Shown here: positions 11,609-16,588 of the stretch, in pieces
Numbering within the stretch: the stretch's first letter is position 1
How the letters are laid out: each line of letters starts with the position of its first letter
NCBI GenBank assembly: GCA_937934355.1
Contig: CALGZY010000194.1
Span: 1-16,588, forward strand
Origin: an uncultured Collinsella sp.
GTDB lineage: Bacteria; Actinomycetota; Coriobacteriia; Coriobacteriales; Coriobacteriaceae
Direction: 5' to 3'
Length of the DNA: 16,588 bases
Notes under the pieces: model-generated
The model's input: the letters and a program-made list of their open reading frames with translations, nothing else
Database searches by the model: none
Told to the model about the DNA's origin: nothing
Position numbers and translations under genes: made by a program

Positions 11609-12985
11609 CTAGGCCCTCAACTGATAGCGCACCTCGTAGGGCGCAAGCTCAAGGGAGCCCGCCAGCTCGACCGTGGGCACGCCGTCGGCAAGCAAATCGA
11701 CAAAGGAGCCGTTGAGCTCGCCGGCGCCAAAGGTGTAAGGCTCGCCCACGGCGTTCACCGCCACGAGCACCGTCGCGTCGTCGCAGGCGCGCTCGAACAG
11801 CAGCTGCTTGTTCTGAATCACCACGTTGCGGTACGCGCCGTAGTTGAGGGCGCGGGCTGCCGCGTCGTCGGCCGAGTGAAGGTGCGCGAGCTGCGTGATG
11901 AAAGCCGTCAGCTCGTTGGGCGCAGGCTCATCGAGCGCAGGGCGCAGCGCCCAGTCGCCATCGGGGCCGCCCTTTTCGCCAGGAATCCCCCACTCGCTGC
12001 CATAGTAGACGCACGGGATGCCTGGCATGCCAAAGAGCATGCCGTAGGCGGAACGCAGACAGGACTTGTCGGTGAGGATGCTCGCCAGGCGCGGCACATC
12101 GTGGTTGTCGACAAACGACAGCAGATGTTTGCCGCGGTAGATGCACCACGGGTCGCCGCCAAACTGACGGTGCAGCGAATGGGCGATCTCGAACATGTTG
12201 ACTGAGTTAAAGCTGGAGTACAGGCCCTTGTAGCACTCGTAGTTGGTGCAGGAGTCGAGCATCTCGTCGTTGACGATTTGGTTGTAGTCGCCGTGGAGCG
12301 TCTCGCCGATCAGCACAAAGTCGGGCTTGAGCTCACGGGTAAAAGCGTGCAGGCGGCGCATGAAGTCGCGGTCGAGCATATAGGCAACGTCCAAGCGCAG
12401 GCCGTCGACGCCAAAGACGTCGGCCCAACGGCGCACAGACTCGAGCAGGTAATCGACCACAGCGGGATTTTGCAGGTTGAGCTTCACAAGCTCAAAATGG
12501 CCTTCCCAGCCCTCGTACCAAAAGCCGTCGCCATAGCAGGAGTCGCCGTCAAAGCTAATGTGGAACCAGTCCTTGTACGGCGAGTCCCACTTACGCTCCT
12601 GCACATCGCGGAAGGCCCAAAAGCCGCGACCGACGTGGTTGAAGACAGCGTCGAGCACCACGCGGATGCCGTGGGCATGCAGCGTCTCGCACACGGCGGC
12701 AAAGTCGGCGTCCCCACCCAGGCGGCAGTCGATGTGGCGCAGGCTGCGCGTGTCGTAGCCATGGCTATCGGATTCGAGCGGCGGGTTAATGAGCACAGCG
12801 CCGATACCGAGTTTTTGCAGGTAGTCGGCCCATTTGGCGATCTTCATGATGGGCGCATCGGGGTTGGGCGCGGCGTTGGCAGCCTGGGCGAGCTCATCCT
12901 CGGCAACGGGCGCGGCGTTTTCGCGCGGAGCTCCGCAAAAGCCCAGCGGATAGATCTGATAGAACGTCGTCTCGTATGCCCACAT
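11609..12985 (-). CDS. GH13 alpha-amylase-family glycosidase, cytoplasmic
   Basis: This glycoside hydrolase or transglycosylase of 458 residues likely acts on alpha-glucans or maltodextrins imported into the cell. All four GH13 signatures are present: DAVFNH (112-117), GLRLDVA with nucleophile D199, GETLH with acid/base E228, and FVDNHD with transition-state stabiliser D296. A (beta/alpha)8 barrel fills about residues 1-370 and a short beta domain ends the protein. There is no signal peptide, so it is expected in the cytoplasm. ATG at 12985 has GGGAGG 5 nt upstream. It is first in a two-gene unit with the DNA glycosylase. Subfamily (amylase, neopullulanase or cyclomaltodextrinase-like) cannot be decided; the N-terminal CBM34-type domain of neopullulanases is absent. 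Confidence 0.93.
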   Translation of the reverse strand: MWAYETTFYQIYPLGFCGAPRENAAPVAEDELAQAANAAPNPDAPIMKIAKWADYLQKLGIGAVLINPPLESDSHGYDTRSLRHIDCRLGGDADFAAVCETLHAHGIRVVLDAVFNHVGRGFWAFRDVQERKWDSPYKDWFHISFDGDSCYGDGFWYEGWEGHFELVKLNLQNPAVVDYLLESVRRWADVFGVDGLRLDVAYMLDRDFMRRLHAFTRELKPDFVLIGETLHGDYNQIVNDEMLDSCTNYECYKGLYSSFNSVNMFEIAHSLHRQFGGDPWCIYRGKHLLSFVDNHDVPRLASILTDKSCLRSAYGMLFGMPGIPCVYYGSEWGIPGEKGGPDGDWALRPALDEPAPNELTAFITQLAHLHSADDAAARALNYGAYRNVVIQNKQLLFERACDDATVLVAVNAVGEPYTFGAGELNGSFVDLLADGVPTVELAGSLELAPYEVRYQLRA

Positions 12986-13020
12986 AGCAACCTCCCGGTA
13001 AGCTCAACACAACGACATCC

Positions 13021-13026
13021 ATTGTA
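13021..13026 (-). promoter_or_regulatory. Possible -10 of the GH13-glycosylase unit
   Basis: TACAAT on the minus strand matches the -10 consensus at five of six positions and lies 35 nt before the GH13 start. No good -35 is present at 16-18 nt; TTGGGG is 20 nt upstream, next to the inverted repeat. Confidence 0.4.
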
Positions 13027-13056
13027 TGCCTGCCGTGCATCCCCTCCCCCAAAATA

Positions 13057-13123
13057 AGTTGCGGTGGAATAGTTCCTGCCTGGGCCTTCAGAGGCCTTAA
13101 ACAGGAACTATTCCACCGCAACT
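13057..13123. repeat. Long perfect hairpin after sotB, possible terminator
   Basis: Perfect 22-bp inverted arms (13057-13078 and 13102-13123) enclose a short second stem, GGCCT-TCAG-AGGCC (13083-13096). On the minus strand the hairpin is followed by TATTTTGGGG, so it could weakly terminate sotB transcription 17 nt after its stop. The stem is longer and less G+C-clamped than the other terminators here, so it may be a dispersed repeat used as one. Confidence 0.8.
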
Positions 13124-13139
13124 GATGAGGAGGATGTGG

Positions 13140-14336
13140 CTAGGCGACGGGCTTGGCGCGACGGATGGTCGGGAACAGCACGGTGATGGCGAGGATGACG
13201 CCCACGACGGTAATCGCCCCGCCCACGAAGCCGATCCAAGCGATACCGGGACCCGAAACCACGGCACCGCCGATTGCGGTGCCCGTGCCAATACCCAGAT
13301 TGAACAGGCCCGAGAAGATTGACATGGCGACAGCCGACGAATCCGCCGGCGTGTACTTGATGAGCTCGGCCTGGAACGCCACATTAAAGGCCGTGGCGCA
13401 GCAACCCCACAGTGCGCAAACAGCGAGAACCGCAGCGAGCGACGATGCGGCCGGGCCCATAAGCAGCAGCGCCACCGGCACGCCGGAGAGCGTGATGGCC
13501 AAAAACGGGAAGCGATGCCCATCGAACAGGCGGCCAAACAGCCAGCTTCCGAGCAGACCAGAGCAGCCAAACGCCGTCAGCGTCATGGTGATGGCGCCCG
13601 CATCGACGTGCGCGACCTGCGCCAGGAAGGGCTCGATGTAGCTGTAGCTTGCGTAATAGCCGGTCGCCATAAAGACCGTGACCGCGTAGAGCGCGATTAA
13701 AAACGGGTTCTTGAGCAGCTCGGGCAGCTGCTTGACGGTAAAACGCTCGCCCGCCGGCATAGCCGGGAACACCGCGGCTTGGTACACCACCGCGGCGGCA
13801 GAGAAGGCACCGACCACGGCAAACGTCATGCGCCAGCCCACGGCCAAGCCAATGGCGCGGCCGATCGGCAGGCCAAAGATCTGCGCGATGGACGAGCCTG
13901 TGGCGATCATGCTGATGGCAAGAGCCCCGTGACGGGTGTCAACCAGGCGCGACGCCATGATCGAGGCGACCGACCAGAACACGGCATGTGCGCAGGCAAC
14001 CACCAAGCGTGCGCAGACCAGGATGGGATAAGTCGGCGCCACAGCGGACAGAAACTGGCCCAACGAAAACACGGCCAGCACGCCCAGCAACATCCGCTTG
14101 AACTCAAAGCGCGAGGCAAACACCATAAGCGGCAGCGACAGCAGCATGACGCCCCAGGCGTAGACCGAAATCATGATGCCTGCCTGGGCCTCGGTGAGCG
14201 AGAACGATGCGGCGATATCAGTCAGAAGGCCGATGGGCATAAACTCCGACGTGTTGAACACGAACGCGCAGCAGGCGAGCCCGATGAGCGGGAGCCACTG
14301 CCTGAGCGTAATGCCGTCTTGCCTTGCCTGACTCAT
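13140..14336 (-). CDS. sotB: SotB-type major facilitator superfamily efflux transporter
   Basis: This is an inner-membrane proton-driven exporter of the DHA1 group with 398 residues and about 12 hydrophobic helices. It closely follows E. coli SotB (YdeA), a sugar efflux protein. Shared stretches include FNTSEFMPIGLLTDIA in helix 1 and QAGIMISVYAW in helix 2. CAHAVFWSVAS, LPIGRAIGLAVGWRMTF, YASYSYIEPF and IFSGLFNLGIGTG lie further along. The motif A loop is FASRFEFKRML. ATG at 14336 is preferred because GGAG lies 9 nt upstream; a TTG at 14351 is less likely. It has its own promoter with a perfect TATAAT. Substrate is uncertain: sugars such as arabinose are known for E. coli SotB, but DHA1 members also export drugs. 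Confidence 0.88.
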   Translation of the reverse strand: MSQARQDGITLRQWLPLIGLACCAFVFNTSEFMPIGLLTDIAASFSLTEAQAGIMISVYAWGVMLLSLPLMVFASRFEFKRMLLGVLAVFSLGQFLSAVAPTYPILVCARLVVACAHAVFWSVASIMASRLVDTRHGALAISMIATGSSIAQIFGLPIGRAIGLAVGWRMTFAVVGAFSAAAVVYQAAVFPAMPAGERFTVKQLPELLKNPFLIALYAVTVFMATGYYASYSYIEPFLAQVAHVDAGAITMTLTAFGCSGLLGSWLFGRLFDGHRFPFLAITLSGVPVALLLMGPAASSLAAVLAVCALWGCCATAFNVAFQAELIKYTPADSSAVAMSIFSGLFNLGIGTGTAIGGAVVSGPGIAWIGFVGGAITVVGVILAITVLFPTIRRAKPVA

Positions 14337-14369
14337 ATATAACGTCTCCAATCATTTTGAGCGGAGGCG

Positions 14370-14399
14370 ATTATATAGCAACGGCCCCGCATCCGTCAG
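14370..14399 (-). promoter_or_regulatory. sotB promoter
   Basis: On the minus strand CTGACG (14394-14399), 18 nt, and TATAAT (14370-14375), a perfect -10. Predicted leader is about 25-30 nt. The -35 lies in the loop of the hairpin 14382-14415. Confidence 0.75.
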
Positions 14400-14415
14400 T
14401 ACAGATGCGGGGCCG
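14382..14415 (-). terminator. Hairpin after feoB, probable terminator
   Basis: Twelve-base-pair arms, CGGCCCCGCATC (14382-14393) and GATGCGGGGCCG (14404-14415), with a 10-nt loop. It begins 41 nt past the feoB stop. The minus-strand tail GTTGCTATATAAT is AT-rich but has no T-run, so termination may be inefficient. Its sequence also includes the sotB -35 and spacer. Confidence 0.6.
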
Positions 14416-14456
14416 CAATCAACTCAATACACAGAGGTTGCGCCGCCAATAAATAA

Positions 14457-16588
14457 CTAAGCCAACCCCAGCAATATGCCCGCCGAATGCACGACAAACG
14501 CCACGATCCAGGCGACCGTCACCTGAAACGCGAATACAGCCACGGCATAGCGCGCGCCCAACTCGCTCTTGACGGCGCCGATGGACGCCACGCAGGGCGG
14601 GTACAGCAGCGTAAAGACCAGGAACACGTAAGCGGTAAACGGCGAAAACATGGTCGACAGCGCCGCGGGCGACGTTGCGCCCAAAAGCACCGTGAGCGTC
14701 GAGATGACGCTCTCCTTGGCAATGAGCCCCGTGACGAGCGCCGTCGAGGCGCGCCAGTCGCCAAAGCCGAGCGGGGCCAACACCGGCGCGATGATGCTAC
14801 CCAGACCGGCAAGCAGGCTTTGCGACTGGTCGGCGACCACGTTAAAGCGGATGTCGAACGTCTGAAGGAACCAGATGACCACGGTCGCGGCAAAGATAAT
14901 GGTAAAGGCCTTGGTGATGAAGTCCTTGGCCTTATCCCATGCCAGCATCACCGTCGTCTTGACGCTCGGCAGGCGGTAATTGGGGAGCTCCATGATAAAC
15001 GGCACCGGGTCGCCCTTAAATGCCGTGCGGTTGAGCACCAAAGCCGCGATGCAGCCGACCACGATACCGATCAGATAGAGCGAGACCATGGCGGGAACTG
15101 TCGCCTGTGGGAAAAACGCCCCGCACAGCAGGCCGTAGACCGGCAGCTTGGCCGAGCAGCTCATGAACGGCGTGAGCATGACGGTCATCTTGCGGTCGTG
15201 CTCGGATGGGAGCGTACGGGTTGACATGATAGCCGGCACGGTGCAGCCAAAACCGACGAGCATGGGCACAAAGCTACGGCCCGACAGGCCAAAGCGACGC
15301 AGCACCTTATCCATGACAAAGGCCACGCGCGCCATGTAGCCCGAGTCTTCCAGAATGGAGAGGAACAAGAAGAGCACGACGATAATCGGCAGGAAGGTCA
15401 ACACACTGCCCACACCCGTAAGCACGCCGTCGACGGCCAACGAACGCACCACGTCGTTGGTTCCGAACGCCTTGAGGCCCGCATCGGCCGAGGCGATGAT
15501 GACAGCGATACCGTCCTCCATGAGTCCCTGCAACGCCGCGCCGATCACGCCAAATGTCAGCCAAAAGACGAGGCCCATGATCACCAGGAACGCCGGAATG
15601 GCCGTGTAGCGACCCGTCAGGATGCGGTCGATCTTGACGGAGCGCACGTGCTCGCGGCTCTCGTGCGGTTTGACGACGCAGCGCCCACACACGTCGCCGA
15701 TAAAGCTAAAGCGCATATCGGCCAGCGCGGACAGGCGGTCGGTGCCGGCCTCGCCCTCCATCTGGGTAATGATGTGCTCGATAGCGTCGAGCTCATTGCG
15801 ATCCAGGTGAAGCGCCTCGGTCACCAGCTCGTCGCCCTCAACCAGCTTGGTCGCCGCAAAACGCACCGGGATGTGCGCCGTTGTGGCATGATCCTCAATC
15901 AGATTGGCAATGCCGTGGATGCAGCGATGCAGTGCACCACCGTCCGAGCCATCGGGCGCACAGAAGTCCAGGCGACCGGGGCGCTCGCGGAACCGCGCCA
16001 CGTGCAAGGCATGATCCACCAGCTCGCCGATACCCTCGTTGCGGGCAGCGCTAATGGGGACAACTGGCACGCCCAACAGGCTCTCGAGCAGATTGACGTC
16101 CACGGCGCCGCCGTTGGCCGTCACCTCGTCCATCATGTTGAGCGCGATGACCATGGGGCGGTCGAGCTCCATAAGCTGCAGCGTCAGGTACAGGTTACGT
16201 TCAATATTAGTAGCGTCGATGATGTCGATGATGGCGTCGGGGTTTTCGTCCAAGATGAATTGGCGGCTGACGATCTCTTCGCCCGTGTACGGAGACAGCG
16301 AATAGATGCCGGGCAGGTCGGTAACGCTTGCCTCGGGATGGTTACGGATAGTGCCGTCCTTGCGGTCGACTGTCACGCCGGGAAAGTTACCGACGTGCTG
16401 GTTGGAGCCCGTCAGCTGGTTGAACAGCGTGGTCTTGCCGCAGTTTTGGTTGCCGGCGAGGGCAAAATGCAGTGGCGCGCCCTCGGGCACGGCCGTCTTC
16501 GCGGCGCGGGGCGAATACGTTCCCTCGCCCAGGGCCGGATGCTCCGTCGTGCCGATTGCGGCGTTAGCGCGCGGACCCGTATCGGTGT
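14457..16588 (-). CDS. feoB: Ferrous iron transport protein B (5' end outside the window)
   Basis: This is a membrane Fe2+ transporter with a cytosolic GTPase domain. Numbered from a GTG at 16490, the G domain shows GNQNCGKT (G1, 13-20), GVTVD (G2), DLPGIYS (G3), NMMDE (G4) and SAARNEG (G5). A helical GDI-like region follows to about residue 280, and then the transmembrane Gate domains. The pore-region motifs GCTVPAIMSTRTL and MSCSAKLPVYGLL keep their conserved cysteines. The frame stays open from the GTG to the window edge, adding 32 codons rich in Ala, Thr, Pro and Gly. Those codons contain no ATG, GTG or TTG, and the GTG lacks a ribosome binding site. The true start is therefore probably beyond the right edge. 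An upstream feoA or an N-terminal FeoA fusion cannot be seen. Confidence 0.96.
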   Translation of the reverse strand, partial: TDTGPRANAAIGTTEHPALGEGTYSPRAAKTAVPEGAPLHFALAGNQNCGKTTLFNQLTGSNQHVGNFPGVTVDRKDGTIRNHPEASVTDLPGIYSLSPYTGEEIVSRQFILDENPDAIIDIIDATNIERNLYLTLQLMELDRPMVIALNMMDEVTANGGAVDVNLLESLLGVPVVPISAARNEGIGELVDHALHVARFRERPGRLDFCAPDGSDGGALHRCIHGIANLIEDHATTAHIPVRFAATKLVEGDELVTEALHLDRNELDAIEHIITQMEGEAGTDRLSALADMRFSFIGDVCGRCVVKPHESREHVRSVKIDRILTGRYTAIPAFLVIMGLVFWLTFGVIGAALQGLMEDGIAVIIASADAGLKAFGTNDVVRSLAVDGVLTGVGSVLTFLPIIVVLFLFLSILEDSGYMARVAFVMDKVLRRFGLSGRSFVPMLVGFGCTVPAIMSTRTLPSEHDRKMTVMLTPFMSCSAKLPVYGLLCGAFFPQATVPAMVSLYLIGIVVGCIAALVLNRTAFKGDPVPFIMELPNYRLPSVKTTVMLAWDKAKDFITKAFTIIFAATVVIWFLQTFDIRFNVVADQSQSLLAGLGSIIAPVLAPLGFGDWRASTALVTGLIAKESVISTLTVLLGATSPAALSTMFSPFTAYVFLVFTLLYPPCVASIGAVKSELGARYAVAVFAFQVTVAWIVAFVVHSAGILLGLA

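Noticed and set aside
13779..15224. Plus-strand frames antisense to sotB (13779-14342) and feoB (14487-15224)
   Set aside because: Both are Arg/His/Gly/Gln-rich antisense shadows of clear membrane-protein genes.

Overview
The window looks like chromosomal core DNA of a GC-rich Gram-positive actinobacterium, most likely of the class Coriobacteriia and probably Collinsella-like. This rests on the actinobacterial architecture of RpoB and RpoC, the GC-rich third codon positions, and the general character of the proteins. It was judged by eye without any database search. Ten protein genes can be supported. Nine are on the minus strand and one is on the plus strand.

Layout from right to left, which is the direction of most transcription: feoB (ferrous iron transporter, 5' end outside the window); a SotB-type MFS efflux transporter; a cytoplasmic GH13 alpha-amylase-family enzyme followed 3 nt later by a family-6-like hypoxanthine/deoxyinosine DNA glycosylase; one convergent plus-strand gene of unknown function; a class I/II PLP aminotransferase; a near-palindromic element of about 200 bp; the rplJ promoter, L10 leader and terminator-like attenuator; rplJ and rplL with a strong terminator; galU with its own terminator; a cluster of three palindromes; and finally rpoB and rpoC, with rpoC cut by the left edge.

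The classic order rplJ-rplL-rpoB-rpoC is recognisable but is interrupted by galU and by two intrinsic terminators. Ribosomal stalk synthesis and RNA polymerase synthesis therefore appear to be separate transcription units here. rplJL carries the expected autoregulatory L10 leader. rpoBC has its own short leader and tightly spaced genes.

I found no phage genes, transposase, CRISPR array, tRNA or rRNA, and no clear novel multi-gene system. The observations most worth a second look are an altered, lengthened segment just after the rifampicin region of RpoB (fork loop 2), three kinds of intergenic inverted repeat (upstream of rpoB, next to the rplJ promoter, and after sotB), the interposed galU, an open N-terminal extension of FeoB, and the absence of TTA, CTA and TCA codons over about 1,700 codons of rpoB-rpoC.
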